DNA of 64,000 nt from Candidatus Regiella endosymbiont of Tuberolachnus salignus (GCF_964020115.1 NZ_OZ026542.1:124001-188000), one strand, 5' to 3'; positions 14,296-23,640 are shown, counted from the stretch's first letter. Numbers and translations: made by a program. The notes: generated by a model from the sequence alone, not told the origin.

Positions 14296-15132
14296 ATGAT
14301 GGCGTTACATAGTCATTATTTCACTAAAGCAGAAAGCAATGAATCATATAAACTTTATGAACAGATTAAACGGATAGAAAATAAAGTGCCGGAAAAAGAA
14401 AAACAAAAAATAACAAGGATTAAAGAGAATCTTCTTTTCAATAGTGCAATATTAAATCCAGATAATGAATGTGAGTATCAAACTTCACTCAAAAGACTTG
14501 AAGATTTATATAGTCAAGGGCACATACTAGCTCCTGGATATATAAAATATAAAGAAGATTGTATGAGGCATAATTATGCAATACATTTAATGTCACAAAT
14601 AAAAGCATTAGAAATAGAAGAATTATCACCTGATGAGTATGAAAAAAATAAAGAAATCATTTTAAAAGCCAATGAGATATATGCTGGTATTGTAAATAAA
14701 ACGGTAGAGGATAAGAAATACCATCAAGCACTTTTAGCATTAAAAGAAAAGTATAGTTCACCAATTCATATCTTAAAAAAAAGAGAAGAAACACTTCAAG
14801 AGTTTGATAAAAGATTACCCTGTAGTATCAGCAAATTTATAGAAAAAATCACCATGCCACAAACAAATGATCCTATTCAAAATAGAGCACTAAAGGGGCT
14901 TTATAAACCAATTGCAGAAGTAAATTATCATCCCAACAAGGAGAAAGAATGGGTTAGAAGTAAAGTGGACATAGAAATAATCACCTATCATATTCAATCT
15001 ATTGTGAGATCTTCAGCAAGGAATTTAGCTGCAGAATACAGTAGTCATGCGATTAGAGAGATAGGAAATCGTCTTGGTGAAAAGGTTGAGAAAAATACCT
15101 CTTTCAAGAAACGCAAAATTGAATTGATCTGA
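14296..15132 (+). CDS. Unknown Lys/Glu-rich protein downstream of the NEL fragment
   Basis: I do not recognise this 278-residue protein. It is highly charged (Lys/Glu), AT-rich in codon use and predicted mostly helical, with coiled-coil-like stretches near residues 20-45 and 95-170. It has no signal peptide or membrane segment. It is in the same frame as the NEL fragment, separated only by TAA AAA ACC before ATG ATG, with no visible ribosome-binding site. It may be a former C-terminal extension of the effector gene, a stop-codon readthrough product, or an independent translationally coupled gene. Confidence 0.55.
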   Translation: MMALHSHYFTKAESNESYKLYEQIKRIENKVPEKEKQKITRIKENLLFNSAILNPDNECEYQTSLKRLEDLYSQGHILAPGYIKYKEDCMRHNYAIHLMSQIKALEIEELSPDEYEKNKEIILKANEIYAGIVNKTVEDKKYHQALLALKEKYSSPIHILKKREETLQEFDKRLPCSISKFIEKITMPQTNDPIQNRALKGLYKPIAEVNYHPNKEKEWVRSKVDIEIITYHIQSIVRSSARNLAAEYSSHAIREIGNRLGEKVEKNTSFKKRKIELI

Positions 15133-15224
15133 GGTAATCTTCAAAGAAAAAACTAATGATTATCCGGTGCTGCTGTGAAACCTCGGCCTTTTGAGCTCGT
15201 TTTTGACAAAAGATTTCTTGCAAA

Positions 15225-15352
15225 ACCGTAGTTCGTGGCGTGAAATCAAGGTGCCCGGAGCGCGTAGCAACCTTCCGTTACCATACCAGTACATGAAGAT
15301 TGTGAGCATCGCGTAACGTAGAATTCGCGACACTCAGTAGATTATGCAAGAA
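15225..15352. repeat. Family B palindromic repeat
   Basis: It shares cgtagttcgtggcgtgaaat at the left and gcatcgcgtaacgtagaat at the right with the copies at 5941 and 29832. Confidence 0.7.
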
Positions 15353-15412
15353 ATTTAGAGTATCAGTGATGCGAATAGACTCGGAGTAATCTGCGGGATA
15401 CCCTTTGAGGCT

Positions 15413-15518
15413 ATAGCCGAATCAGTTTAATTTTATTCAAGGCGGAGGAGCACAGACAGTACAAATAGTACGGCAAGCGACGACAACGCAGAATCAAATT
15501 AAACTGATTTGGCTATAT
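15413..15518. repeat. Family D palindromic repeat
   Basis: The termini TATAGCCGAATCAGTTTAAT and ATTAAACTGATTTGGCTATA are inverted. The inner core gtacaaatagtacggcaag is the family D hallmark, also seen at 24477, 36699 and 54893. Confidence 0.8.
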
Positions 15519-16346
15519 TAACCAGACCCGATACTGCTATGGCTTTGTCGTCCGTTGAAGAAGAATACACCGAGGCGAGTGAAGCTTCGGTTTAAACGTG
15601 GTAGAGAGCCTCTCCATAAGATGTAAATAACAACGCTATATAAGTATTTTTTGCTCTTTAATATTAAGTATTTTTCTTCTAGGTTTTTCTGGGATTAATT
15701 TCATTTAATGCCGATAGAAACGTTGAGCAAAAAAAGGTAAGCACCTGGTCAAGATAGATCCGTGGTTTTCCAATTCTAGAACAGGGAACCTCTCGCTAAA
15801 TTTTAGTGAGAGGAAGATGTAATTAATAGAAATAAGTAGATATTGCTTCTATTAATCGATTATTTACTAAGATAGTCTCTGAATACAGGAAATTACCAAA
15901 TTATATACTATTATGATGTTAAGCAAGTTCAATGATGTCTAATGGTTTATGTGAGGTTTCTTGTGCTCGCTGATACTTTAGCCAAAAACGAGTTCAAAAC
16001 GCTTATTTAATTTATGTAAATTGCGCTTTTGCTTGTTTTTTCATCAATTGAGTGTTGCTCAACGGGATTACTTCTTTTTAGTAGATAAAAAGAAGAAGGT
16101 AGTAACCACTCATTGGTGTGATTGCTTTTTATGATTAATATATTGATATGATTTAATAATCTTTAAAAATAACTGATTATTAATCGGCGTGTACGAAAAA
16201 TAGACATTTTATTTATGTTAAATTTTAGGCAGAATACACAGTCGTCATATAAAAAGATAGTCTGCTTTACTTGACGAACGAGATTTTAACGTACAGTACG
16301 CAAAGCGTTTCTGTATAACGTTTTTTGTTAACAAAAACGGTGTGAT

Positions 16347-16850
16347 ATGCAAGTTTTAATTATGAGGCATGGTGACGCGGTACTTGATGCCATTACTGAT
16401 GCAGAAAGACCCTTGACGTTATGTGGTCAAGATGAGTCTCTACAGGTAGCAAGTTGGTTAAATGAACAGTCAATGGACATTGAGCAGATACTAGTCAGCC
16501 CTTATTTGCGTGCCACGCAAACGCTTGAGGTTACACGTAAAGCACTGATTTTACCCGGAGAACAGGAGATCATGCCTGAATTAACTCCTGGGGGGGATGC
16601 TGTTTTGATGACTTGTTATCTTCAGGCCTTAGCTAAAGAAGGTTGTTCTGCCGTGCTGTTAATTTCACATCTCCCGTTGGTGGGTTACTTGGTAGCGGAG
16701 CTTTGCCCTGGACAATACCCTCCCATGTTTGCAACTTCTGCTATTGCTTGTATTGATCTAGATGTGAATACGGGTCATGGCACTTTCGATTGGCAAATTG
16801 GTCCCTCACAGCTCGCAGCTAAGGTTCAGGAACCAACCCTTCCAAGCTGA
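16347..16850 (+). CDS. sixA: Phosphohistidine phosphatase SixA
   Basis: SixA removes phosphate from phosphohistidine, for example on the ArcB HPt domain or NPr. The 167-residue product has the histidine-phosphatase RHG motif at residues 7-9 (IMRHGDA), LVSPYLRATQTL, and the second catalytic His in LLISHLPLVGYL. E. coli SixA has 161 residues. The C-terminal residues overlap a degraded IS element on the other strand and may differ from the ancestral end. Confidence 0.95.
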   Translation: MQVLIMRHGDAVLDAITDAERPLTLCGQDESLQVASWLNEQSMDIEQILVSPYLRATQTLEVTRKALILPGEQEIMPELTPGGDAVLMTCYLQALAKEGCSAVLLISHLPLVGYLVAELCPGQYPPMFATSAIACIDLDVNTGHGTFDWQIGPSQLAAKVQEPTLPS

Positions 16851-17014
16851 CATCCTCCCAGCGATAAATGGCGAGGATCTCCACCGTCAGATCGAAATCT
16901 GAGTTGTATCACAGCAGGCTCCTGCTTCAACGGACAGCTTGACTGCACTTCTCCTTCAAAGATGTATTGCCCTGTCGCTAAAATGTTATCGGTGCTCCGA
17001 TGTATTATAGCCAA
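16826..17014 (-). pseudogene. Possible C-terminal remnant of an IS200/IS605-type tnpB gene
   Basis: The minus-strand frame (LKQEPAVIQLRFRSDGG followed by DPRHLSLGGCQLG) resembles the tail of IS605-type OrfB proteins as I remember them. No RuvC-like or zinc-finger segments remain. The call rests on this short tail only, and the segment overlaps the 3' end of sixA. Confidence 0.4.
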
Positions 17015-17043
17015 ATCATTTTAATTTTATTCTGTTCAGAGTA

Positions 17044-17844
17044 TTACCACCATTGATGGAAATGATGTACGGGTCCGTTTCCCTTGCCAACGTTTAAACT
17101 GCTCGCTTGTACCAGTGCTTGTTGCAAATAATCTTTGGCCGTTTGAACACTTTCTTGCCAATTATGATGTCTAGGTCGCAATGCTGCTAATGCTGCTGAT
17201 AAGGTACAACCTGTGCCATGTGTGTTGCAGCTATCTATCCGCGTATGCGTAAAGCGGTATTGACCTTCTGCTGTAAATAACCAATCCGGACTCTCGTTAC
17301 CATTTAGGTGCCCCCCTTTCATCAATACGTTTTTGCAGCCCAAATGCAATAATGCCAGTCCTTGCTCATACATTTGTTCTTCATTTTTTGCCAGTAAACA
17401 ATTGAGTAATACTGCTGCCTCTGGCAAATTTGGTGTGACTAAAGACACGAGTGGTAACAGATATTTTTTAAGTGCATTTACTGCTTCTGGTGCTAACAAA
17501 GCATCGCCGCTTTTAGCCAACATCACCGGATCTAAGACGACATAACGGGGTTTGTAGCACAATAATTTATCCGATACGATTTTGATAATAGCACTATTTA
17601 CTAGCATACCTATTTTAGTGGTGTCAATACGCATATCACTGAATACTGAATCTAATTGTGCACCGATAAAGTTTGGATCAATGTTATAAATTGATTGTAC
17701 CCCACAGGTATTTTGTGCAACTAATGCAGTGATTACGCTAGCGCCATAGGCACGTAATGCAGAAAAAGTTTTTAGATCAGCTTGAATACCCGCCCCACCA
17801 CTGGGGTCGGTTCCCGCTATAGAAAGCGCATTGATATGTTTCAA
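17044..17844 (-). CDS. thiD: Hydroxymethylpyrimidine/phosphomethylpyrimidine kinase
   Basis: ThiD phosphorylates HMP and HMP-phosphate to HMP-PP for thiamine synthesis. The 266-residue product carries the ribokinase-fold motifs: AGTDPSGGAGIQADLK at the N-terminus, YVVLDPVMLAKSGDALL, TPNLPEAAVLL and the anion-hole loop THGTGCTLSAAL. It is monocistronic, bounded by a degraded IS fragment on one side and a repeat on the other. No other thi gene is visible in the window. Confidence 0.96.
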   Translation of the reverse strand: MKHINALSIAGTDPSGGAGIQADLKTFSALRAYGASVITALVAQNTCGVQSIYNIDPNFIGAQLDSVFSDMRIDTTKIGMLVNSAIIKIVSDKLLCYKPRYVVLDPVMLAKSGDALLAPEAVNALKKYLLPLVSLVTPNLPEAAVLLNCLLAKNEEQMYEQGLALLHLGCKNVLMKGGHLNGNESPDWLFTAEGQYRFTHTRIDSCNTHGTGCTLSAALAALRPRHHNWQESVQTAKDYLQQALVQASSLNVGKGNGPVHHFHQWW

Positions 17845-17878
17845 GGTATTTCACACTTGGTTACCGAAATACAAGTAA

Positions 17879-18047
17879 CAACCTGTTCGAAATCTCCTGT
17901 ACTTGCTAAAGAAGATTTCGAACAGGCTGTATATCCTTCGCCTTTCAAATTACGGCGGTGTTGGCTGCGGGTGTTCGCCCTCATGGTTGACGCTCATCGG
18001 TCGGTCGCCCTGGCCGCCTAGCGGCAACCTGAAGGACTGTGGGTATA
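17879..18047. repeat. Composite E/A repeat that runs into the end of rseC
   Basis: Arms acctgttcgaaatctcc and gatttcgaacaggc (17881-17931, family E termini) are followed by a family A-like element (cttcgcctttcaaattac to ggactgtgggtata, ending 18047). The family A end supplies the last codons of rseC. Confidence 0.7.
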
Positions 18048-18517
18048 AAAGGATCACTCCATATTTTTTCACTTACATGGTGTATAGGAAGATTAATCTT
18101 TAATACTACTGGTTGATAAGTATCCTTGGTTGCTATTTTCGCAGCGGCCATACGAGCGATAATAAAACCATAAATGCCTCCCATTAATCCGCCGATAACC
18201 GTAATCGCTTCTTTAGCAAACAACATATGACAAAAAAAACTGCTGCTAATGAGGCCTAATAAAGGTAAAAAATAGACCAACAACGCACAACTTAATAAAC
18301 CGCTTTCACTGAAACCTAGCTCAACCTGCTGACCCGGCACCAAGGCCTGTGAGATAGGTATTTGCAACTGATGCACTTTATTTGAATTTGCATTATTGCT
18401 AAAGGCTCCCCCGCATCCCCTGGAGGAATGACAGTTATTACAAGCTTTGCGAGGCTGACAATGCAGTAACGCCACTCCTTGTTGCCACGAAACCACTGTT
18501 GCCCATTCTCTCATCAT
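17981..18517 (-). CDS. rseC: Sigma-E regulatory / SoxR-reducing protein RseC
   Basis: RseC is an inner-membrane protein of the rpoE operon, also linked to SoxR reduction. The N-terminal domain has a Cys cluster (CQPRKACNNCHSSRGCGG) that could hold a metal or FeS centre. Two membrane segments follow (about residues 75-96 and 104-120). The natural C-terminus is replaced: about 22 residues after DPFIPTVLQ (VAARRPGRPTDERQP) are encoded by a palindromic repeat, giving 178 residues against 159 in E. coli. It begins three bases after the rseA stop, with no rseB between. Confidence 0.93.
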   Translation of the reverse strand: MMREWATVVSWQQGVALLHCQPRKACNNCHSSRGCGGAFSNNANSNKVHQLQIPISQALVPGQQVELGFSESGLLSCALLVYFLPLLGLISSSFFCHMLFAKEAITVIGGLMGGIYGFIIARMAAAKIATKDTYQPVVLKINLPIHHVSEKIWSDPFIPTVLQVAARRPGRPTDERQP

Positions 18518-18520
18518 TTT

Positions 18521-19138
18521 TTAATCTTCTGAATAAGTGCTTGGTGAGTAGTAGTCTAGCCCAGTATAAGGTGTTGGAGGCTCTGACCCAAAATATTGCT
18601 GTCGTGATACAGCGATACGTTGAAGCAGCTCTTCTACCTGAGATGTTTGATTTTTATTAAAATCCCCATTTAAACCAACGGGTGAAGCTTTCATCCCCAT
18701 CACCGGTAAGGTATTAAATATTGGCAATGTATTAAATGTGGGTGATTCAGGTTGCAAATCTGATATTGCTGGTTGCTCATATGACTGAACGCTAATGAGC
18801 ACAGCGACGCATACACAGGCTGCAATCGCCACTTGGGTTATTTGACTGATCCAGCGAGGAGAGATCTTTTGCAAAGTAGGCCATTTTACTGATGCCGGGC
18901 TTTCCTCGGTCATTGGTGGCAAATATAACCCCGATTCTTTTTTGATCACATCAGCGACAGCCTGTGAAACATCTAAATTTAAGGCTCCACTGGCGCTATC
19001 ATCTGTGCGCAAAATATCACGAATTAAATGATAACTACGCCAACTTTGCTGAAGTTTTTCATCTTTTGATAAAGAATTTATCAATTCAGCATCAAAATTT
19101 TCTCCATCTATCAAAGCGGAAAGCTTTTCTTTTTTCAT
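18521..19138 (-). CDS. rseA: Anti-sigma-E factor RseA
   Basis: RseA is a membrane-spanning anti-sigma factor that holds sigma-E until DegS and RseP cut it. The 205-residue product has the N-terminal sigma-binding domain (MKKEKLSALIDGE, WRSYHLIRDILR) and a single membrane segment at about 100-118 (VAIAACVCVAVLISV). A periplasmic tail ends TGLDYYSPSTYSED. E. coli RseA has 216 residues. Its usual periplasmic partner gene rseB is absent, and rseC follows directly. Confidence 0.95.
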   Translation of the reverse strand: MKKEKLSALIDGENFDAELINSLSKDEKLQQSWRSYHLIRDILRTDDSASGALNLDVSQAVADVIKKESGLYLPPMTEESPASVKWPTLQKISPRWISQITQVAIAACVCVAVLISVQSYEQPAISDLQPESPTFNTLPIFNTLPVMGMKASPVGLNGDFNKNQTSQVEELLQRIAVSRQQYFGSEPPTPYTGLDYYSPSTYSED

Positions 19139-19160
19139 GCCTAAGTACCTTTTGTAGGTC

Positions 19161-19285
19161 TATACCCTTCGCCTTTGAAGCTACCGCGTTGTTAGCTGCG
19201 AGTGTTCGCCGAATCACGTAGTATATCTACGCTCATCGGTCGGTCGCCCTGGCAGCCGAAGCCAGCTTCAAAGGCGAAGGGTATA
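19161..19285. repeat. Family A repeat inside the rpoE-rseA operon
   Basis: Full element with ends TATACCCTTCGCCTTTGAAG and CTTCAAAGGCGAAGGGTATA. It occupies almost the whole rpoE-rseA gap and touches the rpoE stop. On the transcript it would fold into a long hairpin between sigma factor and anti-sigma factor. Confidence 0.85.
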
Positions 19286-19861
19286 TTATCTTTGTATCAA
19301 TGGCTGAATTTTGCTATCAATAGCTTCTCTAGCTCGAAAAATACGGGAACGAACCGTACCGACCGGACAATCCATAATAGTCGCTATTTCTTCATAGCTT
19401 AAATTATCTAGCTCACGGAGTGTAATTGCCATACGAAGATCTTCCGGGAGAATCGCAATGGTCTGGAAAACAATCTGTCTTAACTCATCGGACAACATTA
19501 AATTCTCAGGGTTCGATATTTCTTTCAATGCGGCTATATTTTCGTTGTTTTCCACATCATCCACATCAATATCGTTTGATGGAGGACGCCGTTTTTGCGT
19601 AATTAAATAATTTTTTGCGGTGTTTATTGCTATACGATACAACCACGTATAAAAAGCACTTTCGCCACGAAATGAGGTTAACGCTCGATAGGCTTTAATA
19701 AAAGCTTCCTGTACTACATCAGGTATATCCCCTTGCGGAACATATCGAGATACAAGGCCGGCAACTTTGTTCTGGTAACGAATAACCAGTAGGTTGAAAG
19801 ATTGTTGATCTCCTTTTTGAACCCGCTCGACCAGTATTTGATCCGTTAACTGCTCACGCAT
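19286..19861 (-). CDS. rpoE: RNA polymerase sigma-E factor
   Basis: RpoE is an ECF sigma factor directing the envelope-stress regulon. The 191-residue length equals that of E. coli. Region 2 is clear (DVVQEAFIKAYRAL, FYTWLYRIAINTAKN), as is region 4 (LPEDLRMAITLREL, SYEEIATIMDCPVGTVRSR). It is the first gene of an operon with rseA and rseC. Two family A repeats flank it, one upstream and one downstream. Confidence 0.98.
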   Translation of the reverse strand: MREQLTDQILVERVQKGDQQSFNLLVIRYQNKVAGLVSRYVPQGDIPDVVQEAFIKAYRALTSFRGESAFYTWLYRIAINTAKNYLITQKRRPPSNDIDVDDVENNENIAALKEISNPENLMLSDELRQIVFQTIAILPEDLRMAITLRELDNLSYEEIATIMDCPVGTVRSRIFRAREAIDSKIQPLIQR

Positions 19862-19893
19862 TCAAATTAAGCTCCCGATATCCAGTGTTATGT

Positions 19894-20020
19894 CTATACC
19901 CTTCGCCTTTGAAGTTGCCTTCGGCTGCCAGGGCGATCGACCGATGAGCGTAGATATACTACCTGACAAGGCGAGCCTCCGCAGCCAACAACACGGCGGC
20001 TTCAAAGGCGAAGGGTATAC
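19894..20020. repeat. Family A repeat upstream of rpoE
   Basis: Full element (TATACCCTTCGCC to GGCGAAGGGTATA) located 33-160 bases upstream of the rpoE start, in the region where its promoters would lie. Confidence 0.85.
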
Positions 20021-20044
20021 ATACAGAACGCGAGTATGAATCAT

Positions 20045-20350
20045 ATTTATCTTTCCTAAGTAAGCGTTATTTTTAAGCTGAGGTGGTATCTTTTGCTACC
20101 GTTTCTTTGATCACCTTAAAGATTTAAAATCTGTTGTCTTATAGACTATTCGAAATTTTCTTTAGCGAGCACAAAAAATTTACCAGCTCTTAGTGTAGTA
20201 CTACATTAGACCTCTTTTGAAACCATAGCGAGTGATGCGCCCGGCGTACAGCAATGCGGTGGCTTCAAAGGCGAAGGGTATATTCATAGCTTTTACTTGA
20301 CCAAATAGGCTAACATGAAACCTAATTTTATTCTGTTGATATGATACCTT
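20045..20350. other. rpoE-nadB divergent spacer
   Basis: It contains a family E fragment (attcgaaattttctttagcgagcac, about 20149-20174), a B fragment (ttagacctcttttgaaacc) and the terminal arm of family A (cttcaaaggcgaagggtata, about 20264-20283). These are fused remnants rather than one intact element. No gene is seen. Confidence 0.6.
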
Positions 20351-21955
20351 ATGCCTGCACGTTCTGAATACGTTAGCGATGTTTTGATTATTGGTAGTGG
20401 AGCCGCAGGCTTATCCTTGGCTTTGCGACTGGCATCGTCTGGTTGTAAAGTCGTTGTTCTGAGTAAAGAATTACTGCAAGAGGGTGCGACGTTTTACGCT
20501 CAAGGCGGTATAGCGGCGGTTTTTGATGAAACAGACAGTATCGCATCGCATGTTAATGACACGCTTATTGCTGGTGCTGGGCTATGTGATCCCCAATCGG
20601 TTGAATTTATTGCGAGTAATGCACGGCATTGTGTACAGTGGCTGATTGATCAGGGTGTTGTTTTTGATACTGAAACCAGCACTATGGGCAAAGAGCGTTA
20701 TCACTTAACGCGTGAAGGGGGGCACAGCCACCGTCGTATTTTGCATAGTGCAGATACCACCGGCAAGGCAGTACAAAATACGCTCATAAGTAAAACCACT
20801 ACCCATCCTAATATTTGTGTAAAAGAACGCTGTAATGCGGTAGACCTGATTACTTCTAGCAAAATTGGCTTACCGGGCACCAAGCGTGTTGTTGGTGCTT
20901 ATGTTTGGAATCGAGAGTTAGAAAGAGTAGAAACTTTTCGCACCAAAGCGCTGGTATTAGCCACCGGTGGAGCAGCTAAAGTCTATCAATATACCACCAA
21001 CCCAGACATTTCATCTGGTGATGGTATTGCGATGGCTTGGCGTGCGGGTTGCCGGGTGGCTAATTTAGAATTTAATCAGTTTCATCCCACTTGTTTGTTT
21101 CATCCCTCCGCACGCAATTTTCTATTAACCGAAGCACTACGTGGTGAGGGCGCTTATCTAAAACGTCCTGATGGTAGCCGCTTTATGTTTGATTTTGATC
21201 CGCGGGGTGAGTTGGCGCCGCGTGATGTTGTTGCTCGGGCCATTGATCATGAAATGAAGCGATTGGGTACCGATTGTATGTATCTGGATATCAGCCATAA
21301 GCCCGCTGATTTTGTCATACAACACTTTCCTATGATTTATGAAAAGTTATTGTCATTAGATATTAATTTAACCACAGATAAGATCCCCATCGTACCTGCT
21401 GCCCACTATACCTGTGGTGGTGTGATGGTTGATCAACATGGTCGTACTGATCTCGATGGCCTCTATGCCATTGGTGAAGTCAGTTATACTGGTTTACACG
21501 GCGCCAACCGCATGGCTTCAAATTCATTGCTTGAATGTTTGGTGTATGGTTGGTCTGCAGCACAAGATATTTTAACCCGTTTGCCCCGCGAAAAACTGGC
21601 CGATAAGTTGCCAAAATGGGATGAAAGTCGCGTAGATAATTCTGACGAACGAGTTATTATTCAGCATAATTGGCATGAATTGCGTTTATTTATGTGGAAT
21701 TATGTTGGTATTGAACGTAGCACGAAAAGGCTGGAACGTGCTCTGCGACGGATTAACATATTACAGCAGGAAGTAAATGAATATTACGCTAATTTTCGAC
21801 TCTCAAATAATTTATTAGAATTACGTAATTTAGTGCAAGTGGCTGAATTAATTGTCCGTTGTGCAATGGAAAGAAAAGAAAGTAGAGGTTTACATTATAC
21901 CCTTGATTATCCGAACCAGATAAGCAGCCCACAACCCACTATTCTTGCTCCCTAA
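20351..21955 (+). CDS. nadB: L-aspartate oxidase
   Basis: NadB oxidises aspartate to iminoaspartate with FAD, the first step of de novo NAD synthesis. The 534-residue product (540 in E. coli) has the dinucleotide-binding motif [13 protein letters not shown] near residue 14. The flavoprotein core includes [30 protein letters not shown] and the FAD-contacting [15 protein letters not shown]. It is divergent from rpoE, as in other enterics. No nadA or nadC lies in the window. Confidence 0.97.
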   Translation: MPARSEYVSDVLIIGSGAAGLSLALRLASSGCKVVVLSKELLQEGATFYAQGGIAAVFDETDSIASHVNDTLIAGAGLCDPQSVEFIASNARHCVQWLIDQGVVFDTETSTMGKERYHLTREGGHSHRRILHSADTTGKAVQNTLISKTTTHPNICVKERCNAVDLITSSKIGLPGTKRVVGAYVWNRELERVETFRTKALVLATGGAAKVYQYTTNPDISSGDGIAMAWRAGCRVANLEFNQFHPTCLFHPSARNFLLTEALRGEGAYLKRPDGSRFMFDFDPRGELAPRDVVARAIDHEMKRLGTDCMYLDISHKPADFVIQHFPMIYEKLLSLDINLTTDKIPIVPAAHYTCGGVMVDQHGRTDLDGLYAIGEVSYTGLHGANRMASNSLLECLVYGWSAAQDILTRLPREKLADKLPKWDESRVDNSDERVIIQHNWHELRLFMWNYVGIERSTKRLERALRRINILQQEVNEYYANFRLSNNLLELRNLVQVAELIVRCAMERKESRGLHYTLDYPNQISSPQPTILAP

Positions 21956-22089
21956 ACTTATCCAATGTGCCGTAAAATCAATACAGTACTCAGAGACTAT
22001 TCAAAATCTTCTTGAGCTACGCTGAATTGAAAAAAAATCGGTGAAAAAGCGCTGTTTTTTGTCATCAGCAAACTAATACAAGGAATACC

Positions 22090-23532
22090 ATGACTGCTAT
22101 TCATTTTTCGGAATTTGATCTTAATGACCGTCTAATTAAAGCGTTGAACGATAAAGGTTACCAGCGCCCAACGGCCATTCAGGCAATGGCGATCCATTTT
22201 TCGGAATTTGATCTTAATGACCGTCTAATTAAAGCGTTGAACGATAAAGGTTACCAGCGCCCAACGGCCATTCAGGCAATGGCGATCCCAGCGGCGATGG
22301 AGGGGCGTGATCTGCTGGGCTCTGCGCCCACAGGTACCGGGAAAACGGCTGCGTTTTTACTGCCGATTTTGCAACACTTATTAGATTTTCCACGTAGGAA
22401 ATCGGGTCCGCCACGTATTTTGATTTTAACACCCACTCGTGAACTTGCTATGCAAGTTGCTGAACAAGCAAATGAATTAGCAGTAAATACCTCTCTTGCT
22501 ATAACGACGATCACTGGCGGGGTGGCTTATATGAATCACGCAGAGATATTTACTGAAAATCAAGATATCGTGGTCGCGACTACCGGGCGTTTATTGCAAT
22601 ATATTCAAGAAGAAAATTTTGATTGCCATGCTGTGGAAACGCTCATTCTTGATGAAGCTGATCGTATGCTGGACATGGGGTTTGCGAAAGATATTGAAGC
22701 CATCGCCGCTAAAACCTGTTGCCGTAAGCAAACGTTGTTGTTTTCAGCAACCTTAGAAGGTGAAGCGATACGTGAATTTGCGAAACGGATCCTGAAAGAT
22801 CCGCTAGAGCTAGACGCTGATCCGTCCAGACGAGAACGTAAAAAAATTATTCAATGGTATTACCGTGCTGACGATATTGAGCATAAAAAAGCATTGTTAT
22901 GCCATTTGTTAACACAGCCGGAGGTAAAAAAATCTATTATTTTTGTCCGTACGTGCGAACGGGTACATGAGTTGGTTGGCTGGTTACGTGAAGCAGACAT
23001 TCATGCCTGGTATCTTGAGGGAAAAATGATTCAGGCAAAACGAACAGAAGCGGTCATTCGTTTAAATGACGGTCGAATTAATGTATTGGTGGCAACAGAT
23101 GTGGCTTCTCGCGGATTAGATATTGATGATATTAGCCATGTCTTCAATTTCGATATGCCGCGTACTGCCGATGTTTACTTGCATCGTATTGGCCGTACTG
23201 GCCGAGCGGGTCGAAAGGGCACGGCAATTTCTTTGATTGAAAACCATGATTATCTGTTGTTACAAAAGGTAGGGCGTTATCTCAAGGCAGGACGTTATTT
23301 CGATGAATCCCTAAAACCGCGTGTGATAGATGAATTACGTCCGAAAAGTAAGGCACCAAGCAAGAAGTTCACAGGTAAACCCTCGAAAGCCGTTTCGGAG
23401 AAGCGTAAAGCAAAAAAAGAGGCGGGCAAAGAAAAACCCAAGCAAAAAATACGTCATCGTGATAGCAAAAATATCGGTAAACGACGCCAGCCGACTAAAA
23501 AATTAGTAGATATGGATGTTCCTACTAGTTGA
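22090..23532 (+). CDS. srmB: DEAD-box RNA helicase SrmB with duplicated N-terminus
   Basis: SrmB helps assemble the 50S ribosomal subunit. Helicase motifs are intact: Q motif (YQRPTAIQ), motif I APTGTGKT, TPTRELA, DEAD in LILDEADRML, SAT in LLFSATLEG, and HRIGRTGRAGR. The basic C-terminal tail ends in many Lys/Arg residues. Residues 4-34 are repeated at 35-65 by a near-perfect 93-bp tandem duplication, so the protein carries two Q motifs and is 480 residues long. An internal ATG at 22186 could give a normal-length protein starting MAIHFSEFDL. Confidence 0.96.
   Translation: MTAIHFSEFDLNDRLIKALNDKGYQRPTAIQAMAIHFSEFDLNDRLIKALNDKGYQRPTAIQAMAIPAAMEGRDLLGSAPTGTGKTAAFLLPILQHLLDFPRRKSGPPRILILTPTRELAMQVAEQANELAVNTSLAITTITGGVAYMNHAEIFTENQDIVVATTGRLLQYIQEENFDCHAVETLILDEADRMLDMGFAKDIEAIAAKTCCRKQTLLFSATLEGEAIREFAKRILKDPLELDADPSRRERKKIIQWYYRADDIEHKKALLCHLLTQPEVKKSIIFVRTCERVHELVGWLREADIHAWYLEGKMIQAKRTEAVIRLNDGRINVLVATDVASRGLDIDDISHVFNFDMPRTADVYLHRIGRTGRAGRKGTAISLIENHDYLLLQKVGRYLKAGRYFDESLKPRVIDELRPKSKAPSKKFTGKPSKAVSEKRKAKKEAGKEKPKQKIRHRDSKNIGKRRQPTKKLVDMDVPTS
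22099..22284 (+). repeat. 93-bp tandem duplication inside srmB
   Basis: Units 22099-22191 and 22192-22284 are identical apart from the first codon (att/atc). Each encodes IHFSEFDLNDRLIKALND plus KGYQRPTAIQAMA. The frame is kept. Confidence 0.95.
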
Positions 23533-23558
23533 ATCGCTGATATTTTAGACTTCTTGCC

Positions 23559-23640
23559 TATACCCAATGAATTTCGAGTTACGGCAAAGCGGCAATCAAT
23601 CGAATCCCCGAAGTGTATTCCCTTCCGGACGACAGTTTTG
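23559..23640. repeat. Partial family C repeat
   Basis: The left half of family C (tatacccaatgaatttcgag, acggcaaagcggcaatcaat) is present. The right half is missing and replaced by unrelated sequence ending in tttgcaagccgtc. Confidence 0.65.

Larger units (their letters stand above)
15133..16346. other. Repeat-rich spacer without a supported gene
   Basis: This 1.2-kb stretch holds a family B repeat, a family D repeat and part of family E, plus an 11-bp hairpin at 15789-15813 (cctctcgctaa / ttagtgagagg) without a T-tract. The last 300 bases are AT-rich and presumably contain the sixA promoter. No ORF with a ribosome-binding site is seen. Confidence 0.6.

Noticed and set aside
15789-15813. Hairpin as a terminator of the unknown ORF after NEL
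   Set aside because: It is over 650 bp past the stop and not followed by a T-tract.
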